Shown: positions 7,550 through 16,982 of the stretch, piece after piece
How the letters are laid out: every line of letters begins with the position of its first letter
Position numbering within the stretch: the stretch's first letter is position 1
NCBI RefSeq assembly: GCF_013285385.1
Contig: NZ_CP054212.1
Coordinates: 310,001 to 374,000, forward strand
DNA length: 64,000 nt
Origin: Paramixta manurensis
Lineage (GTDB): Bacteria > Pseudomonadota > Gammaproteobacteria > Enterobacterales > Enterobacteriaceae
Direction of reading: 5' to 3'
Program-made: the position numbers and the translations under genes
The notes under the pieces: model-generated
The model's database searches: none
The model's input: only the letters and a program-made list of their open reading frames with translations
Told to the model about the DNA's origin: nothing

Positions 7550-10000
7550 ATGAATGCACCTTTCACCTACGCCTCTCCCACACTGACGGTAGAAGCATTG
7601 AAACACTCCATTGCCTACAAACTGATGTTTACGCTTGGCAAAGATCCCTCGGCCGCCAACAAACATGAATGGCTGAACGCCGCGCTATTGGCGGTGCGCG
7701 ACCGGATGGTTGAACGCTGGTTACGTTCGAATCGCGCCCAACTGTCGCAGGATGTGCGGCAGGTCTATTACCTTTCGATGGAGTTTTTGGTGGGGCGTAC
7801 GCTTTCCAACGCACTCTTGGCGATGGGGATCTACGACGATCTGAATAACGCACTGGAAGAGATGGGGCTAAATTTAGCGGATCTGATGGAGGAGGAGAGC
7901 GACCCTGGTTTAGGGAATGGTGGCTTAGGGCGATTAGCCGCCTGTTTTCTCGATTCGCTGGCGACGCTGGGTTTACCAGGGCGTGGCTATGGTATTCGTT
8001 ACGATTACGGCATGTTTAAACAAAATATTATTGACGGACGGCAGGCCGAATCGCCGGATTACTGGATGGAATATGGTAATCCGTGGGAGTTTCAGCGGTT
8101 TAATAACCGTTATAAGGTGCGTTTTGGCGGGCGTATTCAACATGAAGGCACCCATAAAATCCGCTGGGTGGAAACCGAAGAAGTCCAGGCAATGGCCTAT
8201 GATCAGATTATCCCCGGCTTTGATACCGATGCCGCCAATACGTTGCGGCTCTGGAGCGCGCAGGCGAGTAATGAAATCAACCTCGGGAAATTTAATCAAG
8301 GCGACTATTTTGCCGCGGTAGAAGATAAAAACCATTCGGAAAACGTCTCGCGGGTGCTCTACCCGGATGATTCAACCTACTCCGGGCGAGAATTACGCTT
8401 ACGCCAGGAGTACTTTCTGGTTTCCGCTACCGTACAGGATATTTTGACCCGCCACTGGACGATGCATCAGACGTTCGACAATCTTGCGGATAAAATTGCC
8501 ATTCACTTAAATGATACCCATCCGGTTTTAGCCATCCCTGAACTGATGCGGCTCTTGGTGGATGAACATAAGTTCACCTGGGATGATGCGTTCGAAGTGA
8601 CCTGCCAGGTATTTTCCTATACCAACCATACGTTAATGAGCGAAGCGTTGGAGACGTGGCCGGTGGATATGATTGGTAAGATCTTGCCACGGCATTTGCA
8701 GATTATTTTCGATATCAATGACTATTTTCTGAAGACGATTCAGGAACACTATCCCGATGACTGGGATCTGTTGTCACGCATCTCAATCATTGATGAAAAT
8801 AACGGGCGCCAGGTGCGTATGGCCTGGCTGGCTGTGGTGATCAGCCACAAAGTAAATGGCGTTTCCGAACTGCACTCCAACTTAATGGTGCAATCATTAT
8901 TTGCCGATTTCGCTCGCCTGTTCCCGGGACGGTTCTGCAATAAAACCAACGGGGTGACGCCACGGCGCTGGCTGGCGCTGGCTAACCCGTCGCTCTCAGG
9001 CGTGTTGGATGAGACCATTGGGCGTACCTGGCGGACCGATCTTAGCCAGTTGGCGGAGATCAAACCGCAAATTGATTTTCCCGCGTTTATTGAGCAAGTG
9101 GCCGAGGCCAAGCTGGAGAATAAAAAACGGCTGGCGGAATGGGTGGCGAAGAACCTTGATATTGTGCTTGAACCGCATGCGCTGTTCGATGTGCAGATCA
9201 AACGCATCCATGAGTACAAACGCCAGTTGCTTAACGTTTTACATGTGATTACGCGCTATAACCGCATTAAAGCCGATCCCGATGCGGATTGGGTGCCACG
9301 GGTGAATATTTTCGCCGGTAAAGCCGCTTCGGCTTACTATATGGCGAAACATATTATTCATTTAATTAACGATGTGGCGAAGGTGATCAATAGCGACCCA
9401 CAGGTGAAGAATAAGCTGAAGGTGGTGTTTATTCCCAACTACGGTGTCAGCATTGCCCAGGTGATTATTCCTGCCGCAGACTTGTCGGAACAAATTTCAT
9501 TGGCCGGTACTGAGGCATCGGGCACCAGTAATATGAAGTTTGCCCTCAACGGCGCGTTAACCATCGGTACGCTGGATGGCGCGAATGTCGAAATGCGCGA
9601 ACATGTTGGCGAGGAGAATATCTTCATTTTCGGTAATACCACGCCTGAGGTGGAGGCGCTGCGGCAGAATGGCTATAACGCTCGCCAATATTACGAAGAA
9701 GATGAAGAACTACGTCTGGCGCTAACCCAAATCGCTACCGGCGTATTCAGCCCGCAGGAGCCAGGGCGTTATCGGAATATTTTTGATTCGCTGGTGAATT
9801 TGGGCGATCACTACCAGTTATTGGCGGATTATCGGAGCTATGTAGATACGCAAGATAAAGTGGATGCGCTTTATCGCCAGCCGGAGGAGTGGCAGCGGCG
9901 CGCCGCGCTCAATATTGCCAATATGGGGTACTTCTCTTCGGACCGGACCATTCAAGAGTATGCCGATGAGATTTGGCATATTTCGCCGATCAGGTTATAA
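7550..10000 (+). CDS. glgP: Glycogen phosphorylase GlgP
   Basis: Pyridoxal-phosphate enzyme that phosphorolyses glycogen from non-reducing ends to glucose-1-phosphate (GT35). 816 residues against 815 in E. coli. The PLP lysine is Lys663 in EASGTSNMKFALNG, and the conserved GNGGLGRLAACFLDS and HEYKRQLLN segments are present. It closes the glgBXCAP operon and is followed by a strong terminator. It is distinguished from MalP further along the window by its operon and by its own N-terminus (MNAPFTYASP). Confidence 0.98.
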   Translation: MNAPFTYASPTLTVEALKHSIAYKLMFTLGKDPSAANKHEWLNAALLAVRDRMVERWLRSNRAQLSQDVRQVYYLSMEFLVGRTLSNALLAMGIYDDLNNALEEMGLNLADLMEEESDPGLGNGGLGRLAACFLDSLATLGLPGRGYGIRYDYGMFKQNIIDGRQAESPDYWMEYGNPWEFQRFNNRYKVRFGGRIQHEGTHKIRWVETEEVQAMAYDQIIPGFDTDAANTLRLWSAQASNEINLGKFNQGDYFAAVEDKNHSENVSRVLYPDDSTYSGRELRLRQEYFLVSATVQDILTRHWTMHQTFDNLADKIAIHLNDTHPVLAIPELMRLLVDEHKFTWDDAFEVTCQVFSYTNHTLMSEALETWPVDMIGKILPRHLQIIFDINDYFLKTIQEHYPDDWDLLSRISIIDENNGRQVRMAWLAVVISHKVNGVSELHSNLMVQSLFADFARLFPGRFCNKTNGVTPRRWLALANPSLSGVLDETIGRTWRTDLSQLAEIKPQIDFPAFIEQVAEAKLENKKRLAEWVAKNLDIVLEPHALFDVQIKRIHEYKRQLLNVLHVITRYNRIKADPDADWVPRVNIFAGKAASAYYMAKHIIHLINDVAKVINSDPQVKNKLKVVFIPNYGVSIAQVIIPAADLSEQISLAGTEASGTSNMKFALNGALTIGTLDGANVEMREHVGEENIFIFGNTTPEVEALRQNGYNARQYYEEDEELRLALTQIATGVFSPQEPGRYRNIFDSLVNLGDHYQLLADYRSYVDTQDKVDALYRQPEEWQRRAALNIANMGYFSSDRTIQEYADEIWHISPIRL

Positions 10001-10020
10001 CCTGCGACCTTAAGCATGAA

Positions 10021-10044
10021 AAAGGGAGCCAAAAGGCTCCCTTT
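10021..10044. terminator. Bidirectional terminator between glgP and glpD
   Basis: AAAGGGAGCC (10021-10030), loop AAAA, GGCTCCCTTT (10035-10044), with A-rich flank on the left and TTTTC on the right. The perfect 10-bp stem can terminate both convergent units. Confidence 0.9.
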
Positions 10045-10055
10045 TCTTATTTGTA

Positions 10056-11564
10056 CTAGGATGCCAGAGACAGTGAAGGTTTCTTACCGTGCGTTTCCAG
10101 CCATGCGGCGATGCGAGATTGTTGTGCTTCATCCAGCCACATACCCTGCTTAGTACGGCGCCAAATGGCATCATCCAGTTTGCGTACCCATTCGTATTGT
10201 ACCAGGTAACGCAGTTCCGCTTCGTAAAAGTCGTGGCCGAAATTTTCTCCTAAATCTTCAAGGCTTTTCGCCTCTTTGAGAAAAAGCTCGCTATTACTAC
10301 CGTAGGTTCGGGCGAAATGACGCGCCATGCCTTCGGTAATAAACGGATAACGGCGGCGCAGGCTGGCGGCATAATCTTCGCGCGTACCGGCAATATCCCC
10401 ACCGGGCAGCACGCAGCTTTTGGTCCAGGCCGGACCTGCGTTGGGGTAATATTTAGCCAGTTTTTCCATAGCATGTTCCGCCAGTTTCCGGTAGGTAGTC
10501 AATTTGCCGCCGAACACTGATAACAACGGAGCTTGACCACTTTCATCATGCACATCCAGCGTGTAATCACGCGTAATGGCTTGCGGCGAATCGGATTCAT
10601 CGTCACACAGCGGGCGCACGCCGGAATAGCTCCAGACAATATCATCGCGCGTCAAAACCTGCTTAAAGTGGGCGTTATACACTTGCAGCAGATAGTCGGT
10701 TTCCTTATCGTCGATCTGCACATTCTGTGGGTCGCCTTTATATTCCACATCGGTGGTACCGATAATGGAAAACTCATCCATCCACGGGATCACAAACACA
10801 ATACGATGATCTTCGTTTTGCAGAATGTACGCTTGTTTCTGCGTATGAACGCGCGGAACCACGATATGGCTGCCTTTAATCAGGCGAATGCCGTATGGCG
10901 ACTTCAGTTTTAGGTTGTCATCAAAAAGCTGTTTAACCCATGGCCCTGCCGCGTTGACCAGGCCCTTTGCACGCCAGGTAAATGTCTTGCCGCTATCAAT
11001 ATCCTCGGCTTCAACTACCCAAATGCCAGCTTCGCGCCAGGCGCGCGTGACACGGGTACGGGTGCGTACTTCGCCACCTTGTTTCACCACTTCCTGTGCG
11101 TTGAGAACCACCAGGCGCGCATCATCCACCCAGCAGTCAGAATATTCGAAACCGCGCACAATCTCAGGTTTAAGTACCGAATCCGCGCCAAAACGCAAGC
11201 CCTTGCTACCCGGCAAACTGGTGCGTTTCCCTAAGTGATCGTACATAAACAGGCCAATACGGATCATCCATGCCGGACGTAAATGTGGACGATGGGGCAA
11301 ACGGAAGCGCATTGGGAATGCAATGTGCGGCGCCATTTTTAGCAGTACTTCACGTTCAGCCAGCGCTTCACTGACCAGACGAAATTCGTAGTGTTCCAGG
11401 TAGCGTAAGCCGCCATGAATCAGTTTTGAGCTGGCAGAAGAGGTCGCGCAAGCCAGGTCCTGCGCCTCAAGCATCAGCACTGACAGCCCGCGTCCTGCGG
11501 CATCGGCCGCAATACCGGCACCGTTTATACCGCCGCCGATCACGATCAGATCTTTGGTTTCCAC
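10056..11564 (-). CDS. glpD: Aerobic glycerol-3-phosphate dehydrogenase GlpD
   Basis: FAD enzyme of the inner-membrane surface that oxidises sn-glycerol-3-phosphate to dihydroxyacetone phosphate and feeds electrons to ubiquinone. 502 residues (E. coli 501). The FAD-binding GGGINGAG is at residues 10-17, followed by SSASSKLIHGGLRYLE. The start is GTG at 11564, preceded by AAGGAG; a nearby ATG is out of frame. The upstream region carries two GlpR operators and a possible CRP site, as expected for glycerol induction and catabolite control. Divergent from glpEGR, whose last gene encodes the repressor. Confidence 0.97.
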   Translation of the reverse strand: METKDLIVIGGGINGAGIAADAAGRGLSVLMLEAQDLACATSSASSKLIHGGLRYLEHYEFRLVSEALAEREVLLKMAPHIAFPMRFRLPHRPHLRPAWMIRIGLFMYDHLGKRTSLPGSKGLRFGADSVLKPEIVRGFEYSDCWVDDARLVVLNAQEVVKQGGEVRTRTRVTRAWREAGIWVVEAEDIDSGKTFTWRAKGLVNAAGPWVKQLFDDNLKLKSPYGIRLIKGSHIVVPRVHTQKQAYILQNEDHRIVFVIPWMDEFSIIGTTDVEYKGDPQNVQIDDKETDYLLQVYNAHFKQVLTRDDIVWSYSGVRPLCDDESDSPQAITRDYTLDVHDESGQAPLLSVFGGKLTTYRKLAEHAMEKLAKYYPNAGPAWTKSCVLPGGDIAGTREDYAASLRRRYPFITEGMARHFARTYGSNSELFLKEAKSLEDLGENFGHDFYEAELRYLVQYEWVRKLDDAIWRRTKQGMWLDEAQQSRIAAWLETHGKKPSLSLAS

Positions 11565-11577
11565 GTCATCTCCTTCG

Positions 11578-11595
11578 ATGTTCGGAATCGTTCAT
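11578..11595. promoter_or_regulatory. GlpR operator 1 (glpD proximal)
   Basis: ATGTTCGGAATCGTTCAT against the GlpR consensus ATGTTCGATAACGAACAT: left arm perfect, right arm 5 of 7. It starts 13 bp upstream of the GTG start of glpD and overlaps the ribosome-binding region. Confidence 0.7.
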
Positions 11596-11597
11596 TA

Positions 11598-11615
11598 ATG
11601 TTCGTTTTCGAGCAT
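11598..11615. promoter_or_regulatory. GlpR operator 2
   Basis: ATGTTCGTTTTCGAGCAT: both arms match the GlpR consensus except one base in the right arm. It is centred 20 bp from operator 1, two helical turns apart, fitting cooperative repressor binding. Confidence 0.8.
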
Positions 11616-11671
11616 TATATTAATCATAAACCAACATTGACGCCAGCGTTAACCGAATAAAAACATTTATG

Positions 11672-11687
11672 CGTGATGTAGGTAACA
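11672..11687. promoter_or_regulatory. Possible CRP site between glpD and glpE
   Basis: CGTGA-TGTAGG-TAACA, 8 of 10 conserved CRP positions (TGTGA-N6-TCACA). CRP control of glpD is known in E. coli; the assignment to this site is inference. Confidence 0.45.
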
Positions 11688-11790
11688 TTAATCAACGAAT
11701 AAAGGTGAATAGCCTTTGCATTTGCCGGGTTATTGCACGCCCGCTTCAGGGTACAATGCGGCTTATTTTCCGCGTGGCGATGAGGAAACC

Positions 11791-12120
11791 ATGGAACAAT
11801 TTGAATGTATTAGCGCACAGCAGGCGCAGGCCCATTTACAGCAGGGGCAGGCAATCCTGGTGGATATTCGCGATCCGCAAAGTTTTGAAGCGGCGCATGC
11901 GAGCGGCGCTTTCCATCTCACCAATGGTTCGCTGAATAATTTTCTGCAGCAGACCGATTTTGAGACGCCGGTGCTGGTAATGTGCTATCACGGCAATAGC
12001 AGTAAGGGCGCGGCGCAATATTTGATCGGGCAGGGGTTTGAACAGGTGTACAGCATTGATGGCGGCTTTGATGCCTGGCGTGCGCAGTTTCCGCAACTGG
12101 TTGAATCAGAACTAAGTTAA
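11791..12120 (+). CDS. glpE: Thiosulfate sulfurtransferase GlpE
   Basis: Single-domain rhodanese transferring sulfane sulfur from thiosulfate to an acceptor such as cyanide or dithiol. 109 residues (E. coli 108). The active-site loop CYHGNSS places the catalytic cysteine at residue 65, and the VDIRDPQSF motif is present. ATG 11791 (MEQFECIS) is chosen by family alignment and the upstream GAGGAAA; the frame is open from 11716 but that extension has no family support. First gene of glpEGR. Confidence 0.96.
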   Translation: MEQFECISAQQAQAHLQQGQAILVDIRDPQSFEAAHASGAFHLTNGSLNNFLQQTDFETPVLVMCYHGNSSKGAAQYLIGQGFEQVYSIDGGFDAWRAQFPQLVESELS

Positions 12121-12174
12121 TCCATTATACTGGGCGCCATGTTTCTACTACGTAATTAGAAGGCGGCATGCGCA

Positions 12175-13002
12175 ATGAGGCGTATCACTGATTTTACCAA
12201 TCCACGTTTGGCGCAGGCGTTTGTTGACTATATGGCAACACGCGGCGTCAAATTACATCTTGAGCAACAGCAGCATTACACGGTTTGGCTTGACGACGAA
12301 TCGAAAGCGGAATTGGTCGAAAACGAACTCGCGCAGTTTATTCGCGATCCGTTTCATCCGCGTTATCAGGCCGCCAGTTGGCAAACCGGCAATACTGCAG
12401 GCGGGCTACGCTACCCGCGCTCATCAGTGATGGCGAACATTCGGGAACGGGCTGGTCCGCTGACCTTAACCATCATTTTTGCCTGCATAGTGGTTTATAT
12501 TTTGATGCAGGTGGTGGGCGATCGGACGGTGATGTACTGGCTGGCCTGGCCGAATGGTAGCACGCAATATTTCCAAATCTGGCGCTGGTTTAGCCACGCG
12601 TTATTACATTTCTCTCTGTTACATATCGTGTTTAACTTGCTGTGGTGGTGGTATATCGGCGGGGCGGTGGAGAAACGTCTCGGCAGCGGGAAACTGTTCG
12701 TGATTACGTTGGTTTCCGCCTTGTTAAGTGGCTGGCTGCAGGCGAAATTTAGCGGTATTTGGTTCGGCGGACTATCCGGCGTAGTGTATGCGCTGATGGG
12801 GTATGCGTGGTTACGGGGAGAGCGCGATCCCGAAAGCGGGATTTTTCTCGAGCGCGGCTTAATGGCTTTCGCTATTCTGTGGCTGGTCATTGGTTACTTT
12901 GGCGCATTTGGGTTGGCGATCGCCAATGCCGCGCATGTGGCAGGTTTAGTGGTTGGGCTGGCGATGGCGCTGGTTGACACTTATCATCTGAAACGCCGGT
13001 AA
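12175..13002 (+). CDS. glpG: Rhomboid intramembrane serine protease GlpG
   Basis: Inner-membrane rhomboid protease that cleaves transmembrane substrates. 275 residues (E. coli 276). A cytoplasmic N-terminal domain (about 1-90) precedes six membrane segments. The catalytic dyad Ser201 (GGLSGVVYALMG) and His254 (NAAHVAGL) is intact, with His150 and Asn154 of HIVFNLLWWWY lining the oxyanion hole. The start ATG 12175 keeps the family N-terminus; another ATG 7 nt upstream is in a different frame. It sits between glpE and glpR as in E. coli, though no functional link to glycerol metabolism is established. Confidence 0.97.
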   Translation: MRRITDFTNPRLAQAFVDYMATRGVKLHLEQQQHYTVWLDDESKAELVENELAQFIRDPFHPRYQAASWQTGNTAGGLRYPRSSVMANIRERAGPLTLTIIFACIVVYILMQVVGDRTVMYWLAWPNGSTQYFQIWRWFSHALLHFSLLHIVFNLLWWWYIGGAVEKRLGSGKLFVITLVSALLSGWLQAKFSGIWFGGLSGVVYALMGYAWLRGERDPESGIFLERGLMAFAILWLVIGYFGAFGLAIANAAHVAGLVVGLAMALVDTYHLKRR

Positions 13003-13127
13003 CGTTGCCGCTAATTTGCGCCTGCTGACAGGCAAGGCTGCCCTGTCGCCAGGTTTCTCACGGTGAGCCTTGAGCGCTCGCCTTATTATAAGAATAGCGC
13101 CTTGCGTGCCGTTTACAGGAGAGTGAT

Positions 13128-13886
13128 GTGAAGCAGACGCAACGTCATGATGCCATTATTGAGCTGGTTCGTCGTCAGGGTTATGTGAGTACTGAAGAAT
13201 TGGTGGAGCATTTTGATGTCAGCCCGCAAACCATTCGACGTGATCTAAACGATCTGGCCGATCAGAACAAAATCCAACGTCATCACGGTGGCGCCGCGTT
13301 GCCTTCCAGCTCTGAAAATACCGCCTGGCAAGATCGTAAAATGATGTGGTCGGCGCAAAAAGCGCGCATCGCGCAGCGTGTTGCCAGCCAGATCCCTGAT
13401 GGCGCCACACTGTTTATCGACATCGGTACCACGCCAGAGGCCGTAGCGCATGCGCTGATGAATCATAACAATCTCCGGGTAGTGACCAATAACCTCAATG
13501 TGGCGCTGCTCTTGATGTCCAAGCCTGACTTTCGGGTCATTATCGCCGGTGGCGAGGTCCGTACTCGCGACGGCGGGGTGATGGGGGAAGCCACCCTGGA
13601 CTTTATCTCTCAGTTTCGTCTGGATTACGGCATTCTCGGGATCAGTGGAATTGATATGGATGGCTCATTGCTGGAGTTCGATTACCACGAGGTGCGCACC
13701 AAGCGCGCGATTATTGAGAATTCACGTTGTGTGATGTTGGTGACCGACCATTCGAAGTTTGGTCGTAATGCGATGGTTAACCTCGGTAATATGGATTTGA
13801 TTGATTATCTGTTTACCGATGAAGTACCGCCAGCAGGCGTGATGAAGGTCATTGAGCAGCACGAAGTGCATTTAGAGTTGTGTTGA
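13128..13886 (+). CDS. glpR: Glycerol-3-phosphate regulon repressor GlpR
   Basis: DeoR-family repressor inactivated by glycerol-3-phosphate. 252 residues, identical in length to E. coli. The N-terminal winged helix has the DeoR signature (GYVSTEELVEHFDVSPQTIRR within residues 19-40); the C-terminal sugar-phosphate sensor contains FIDIGTT and the LLEFDYHEVRTKRA stretch. GTG 13128 is the start: the ATG two bases upstream runs straight into TGA, and AGGAGAG lies at the right distance. Its likely targets include the two operators at glpD in this window. Confidence 0.97.
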   Translation: MKQTQRHDAIIELVRRQGYVSTEELVEHFDVSPQTIRRDLNDLADQNKIQRHHGGAALPSSSENTAWQDRKMMWSAQKARIAQRVASQIPDGATLFIDIGTTPEAVAHALMNHNNLRVVTNNLNVALLLMSKPDFRVIIAGGEVRTRDGGVMGEATLDFISQFRLDYGILGISGIDMDGSLLEFDYHEVRTKRAIIENSRCVMLVTDHSKFGRNAMVNLGNMDLIDYLFTDEVPPAGVMKVIEQHEVHLELC

Positions 13887-13896
13887 ATCACTTGCC

Positions 13897-13918
13897 GGGG
13901 CCAGAGTTCGCTGGCCCC
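13897..13918. terminator. Terminator between convergent glpR and malT
   Basis: GGGGCCAG (13897-13904), loop AGTTCG, CTGGCCCC (13911-13918), then TTTGAGG: an 8-bp GC-rich stem in the 43-bp gap between the two genes. The U-run is short. Confidence 0.75.
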
Positions 13919-13929
13919 TTTGAGGTATA

Positions 13930-16650
13930 TTAAGACGCGACGCCCATTCCCATTAGCCACAGCAGTTGCTGCGCCTGTTGTACCGCTTCCTGACGATGAA
14001 CCACCCCCAGTTTTTGATACAGATTACGGATATGAGTTTTAATCGTGGTGGGCGCTACATCCAACTCCCCGGCGATTTGATCATTGCTATAGCCGGAGTA
14101 GATCAGGCCGAGCACCTGCCATTCGCGTTGGGTTAGTGGACTGGTGCGAATCAACTCCGGCACCTGCGGATGGGTCAGTAAACGGGTGACAAAACTCTCA
14201 TCAAAATGCGCAAATTTGTGGCGATGATGCTGATTAATATCACGCAAAATACGCTGTGCGCGCCGTTGTTCCAGCTCCGGCAGCGTGTTGAGTTGCAACA
14301 ACTGGCGTAACTGTTGCGCCATCGCCTCGCCCTCAATCACAAAATGGCTGACAAAGCCGGTACGATTAGCCAACGCTAACGCTTCAATCAGCGCCAGTTG
14401 TGCCGCACTTTTACGATCGGTTTGCCAGTACAACAGATTGAGCAGCAATAAATTCCGATTCAGATCGCTGACCAGGTTGAGGCGGCGAGCGTTTTCATTC
14501 AGTTCGTCCAGCACCACCTCGGCTTCGGCGAAGTGGCCCAGCAGGATCTGCGCTCGGGCGATGTTACGCCATTGCCCCTGTAGAAAGTGATTATCCGCAT
14601 GATCCGGTTTGGGCGTCAGACGCAGCCAGTTGGCGGCGGCGGTTTTATCCTGTGTCATCTGCCAGTAAAGCACGCGCGATTTATCGGCATTGGTGACCCA
14701 ATCACTGTGATACTGGCCGTTGCCTAACAAGTTTTCACAGCGAACCAGATGGCGACGCGCATTATCCATATCCCCACGCGCTAACGCACACTTCGCCAGC
14801 ATTGCCAGGCATTGCAGTTGTTGTTGTGGCTGGAAGTTTGTTAGCACCCGCAACCCTTTGCGTGCGGCGGCTTCGGCATCGTCGAGATGTGACCATGACC
14901 AGAGTAATTGCGCCCGGATACGCAACAAAAACTCGTGCATCGGTAGCTGTTCAAGCCCTTCTTCGTTGATCAGCGTAAAGGCCTTTTCCTGGGTTTCCCA
15001 GGCGGTTTGTAAAAAGCCCTGCGCCAGCAAAATTTCGCTTTGTTGCAGTAACGCCCACAGCGCGTAATGGCAAATATCGTAGTGACGCGCCATGCGATCG
15101 GTTTGCTGCATCATCGACAGTGCCGCTTCGAGCTGGCCCTGACAGTGCAACACTTCTCCTTTAACCGAGGTGGCCACAATACGGCTGTAGTAATTCGCCA
15201 GCGGGAGCGTCGCCAACGCCTGGTTTGCCAGGCGCTCCGCCTCTTCCGGCTTACCGGCATTAATCGCGACCTGGGCGCGCAGCGCATCGAACTCGGCGCT
15301 GAGAATGGCATCAATCGCAATTTGCTGCATCGCCATCTCTTGCTCGGCACGCGCCAGCAGCATATTCACTTCACCATAACGGTGCTGACTTTGCGACAAC
15401 CACGCCTGTAATAAAATCAGCCTTGGGTTCTCTACCAGCAACTGCCACGGCAGGGCTTTTAACCCCTCCTCCAGTAGTGCTAACTCACTGTGATTAAACA
15501 GTGACCAGGCATGATGCAGCAAAATATCACGCAGCAGTAACGTATCGTTCGCCGCTAACGCGTGATGAATAGCTTCGCCGGCAAAACCCAGCGCCATCCA
15601 GCCTTCTGCCGCGCTGCGGTGCAACTTTTTCTGTTCGCCGCCCATCTCCCACTGACAGCGCTGGCGTAGAAAACTGGCAAACAGTGGATGGAAGTTAAAC
15701 CACTCGCCGCTATCATCCATACGCTGTAGAAACAGCCCCTGTCGTTCGGTCTCTTCCAGCCGTAATTGCGCGTTCTCTTCACCGGTAATGCGGGTAATTA
15801 GCGCATCATTCATTGAACGCAGCACCGAGCTACGTAGCAGGAAGTTACGTGTGGTTTCATCAACCGAATCCAACACCTCATCCACCAGATAATCAGAAAG
15901 GTGGCTGGCGTTGATTCCTGCCAGGCGCTGCGCTGATTGATGAGTGGGCGTATTAGATTGCCGGGCGGATAGGGCGATTAATTGCAGTGCGGTAGCCCAG
16001 CCCGCCACTTCATCACACAGACGTTGCGAATCATCGGCATCGATAGGACGTTGTAAACGGCAATCAAAAAAGCTTTTCGCCTCTTGATGCGTAAACGCCA
16101 GCGACTGGCTATTAATTTCAAGCAGTTGCTCACGTACCCGTAAATTGGCGATCCCCAATGAAGGAAGGTTACGCGACAAAATCACTAACGTCAGATTTTC
16201 TGGCTGGTGGCGGATAAAAAAGCGCATGGCCTGATGGATGGCATCGTTAGTGATCAGATGGTAGTCATCAATCACCAAAAAGAGGGGGCGATGCCAATCC
16301 GAAAGCTCGACAAAGAGTTGGGAGAAAAGCGCGCTTAGGCTGGCGTACTGGCGTTTTTGCGCCAACGCTTCGCTACGCGTGCAGTGCCCGCCGGTCGCCT
16401 GCTGCATCGCCGCCATAAAATAGGTTGCGAAACGTTCAGGATAATTATCGCTTTCATCCAGTGAATACCAACCTAGCTCACTTTGATCGGCGGCCCATTG
16501 CGCGATTAAAGTGGTTTTTCCATAGCCTGCCGGACTGGTGACCAGCGCCAGTCGATAATGTGTAATGTTCGCGAGCCTTGCAATCAAACGCTCCCGAACA
16601 ATGGTGTTCTGAAGCCGGAGAGGACGGCTGAGTTTCGATGGTATCAGCAT
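13930..16650 (-). CDS. malT: Transcriptional activator of the maltose regulon MalT
   Basis: STAND/LuxR-family ATP-dependent activator switched on by maltotriose. 906 residues (E. coli 901). Walker A GYGKTT is at residues 42-47, a Walker B-like LFLVIDDYH lies near 130, a long helical TPR-like sensor fills the middle, and a LuxR HTH (SNDQIAGELDVAPTTIKTHI) begins near residue 839. ATG 16650 (MLIPSKLSRP) is chosen by family alignment; the frame continues 13 codons upstream with no supporting Shine-Dalgarno. The ribosome site here is poor (AGTGTTAGCC). Divergent from malPQ, which it should activate. rtc genes that lie between glpR and malT in E. coli are absent. Confidence 0.97.
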   Translation of the reverse strand: MLIPSKLSRPLRLQNTIVRERLIARLANITHYRLALVTSPAGYGKTTLIAQWAADQSELGWYSLDESDNYPERFATYFMAAMQQATGGHCTRSEALAQKRQYASLSALFSQLFVELSDWHRPLFLVIDDYHLITNDAIHQAMRFFIRHQPENLTLVILSRNLPSLGIANLRVREQLLEINSQSLAFTHQEAKSFFDCRLQRPIDADDSQRLCDEVAGWATALQLIALSARQSNTPTHQSAQRLAGINASHLSDYLVDEVLDSVDETTRNFLLRSSVLRSMNDALITRITGEENAQLRLEETERQGLFLQRMDDSGEWFNFHPLFASFLRQRCQWEMGGEQKKLHRSAAEGWMALGFAGEAIHHALAANDTLLLRDILLHHAWSLFNHSELALLEEGLKALPWQLLVENPRLILLQAWLSQSQHRYGEVNMLLARAEQEMAMQQIAIDAILSAEFDALRAQVAINAGKPEEAERLANQALATLPLANYYSRIVATSVKGEVLHCQGQLEAALSMMQQTDRMARHYDICHYALWALLQQSEILLAQGFLQTAWETQEKAFTLINEEGLEQLPMHEFLLRIRAQLLWSWSHLDDAEAAARKGLRVLTNFQPQQQLQCLAMLAKCALARGDMDNARRHLVRCENLLGNGQYHSDWVTNADKSRVLYWQMTQDKTAAANWLRLTPKPDHADNHFLQGQWRNIARAQILLGHFAEAEVVLDELNENARRLNLVSDLNRNLLLLNLLYWQTDRKSAAQLALIEALALANRTGFVSHFVIEGEAMAQQLRQLLQLNTLPELEQRRAQRILRDINQHHRHKFAHFDESFVTRLLTHPQVPELIRTSPLTQREWQVLGLIYSGYSNDQIAGELDVAPTTIKTHIRNLYQKLGVVHRQEAVQQAQQLLWLMGMGVAS

Positions 16651-16775
16651 GGCTAACACTTCACTGTGTGATGTCAAAAAAGGAAACAAACAGAATTATT
16701 TTACGGCGTGTAATTAATTACTTTCCCCCTGTAGGGGGCGTAATGCAAGAAGGCTAACTCACCGTTATTCATTAA

Positions 16776-16791
16776 GTTGCACCTCATCACA
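16776..16791 (-). promoter_or_regulatory. CRP site of the malT promoter
   Basis: On the minus strand TGTGA-TGAGGT-GCAAC, preceded by AAA and followed by TT. The left half is perfect, and the unusual GCAAx right half resembles what I recall of the E. coli malT CRP site (TGTGACACAGTGCAAA). It lies about 130 bp upstream of the malT start. Confidence 0.65.
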
Positions 16792-16925
16792 TTTCCTTAT
16801 CTTTTTTTTACGTTTTGCAGCACTAGCATTAATGAATGTTTCAGCCATACTCACTATTACTCATCATTTTTTTAGGCGATCTTCGTCCTGCTCGCCGATG
16901 GTTAGCGAGATTAAGCGTCAATTGC

Positions 16926-16971
16926 GCCGGATTTACCTACCCTCCAGACTGTAAATGTTGGCTTTTTTTTT
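16926..16971 (+). terminator. First intrinsic terminator in the malT-malP gap
   Basis: Arms 16926-16936 (GCCGGATTTAC) and 16951-16962 (GTAAATGTTGGC) pair over 11 positions with two G-U pairs and one bulged G, loop of 14 nt, then a run of nine T (16963-16971). The stop codon of the small open frame at 16832 falls inside the 3' arm. Confidence 0.65.
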
Positions 16972-16982
16972 ACATATTTTGT

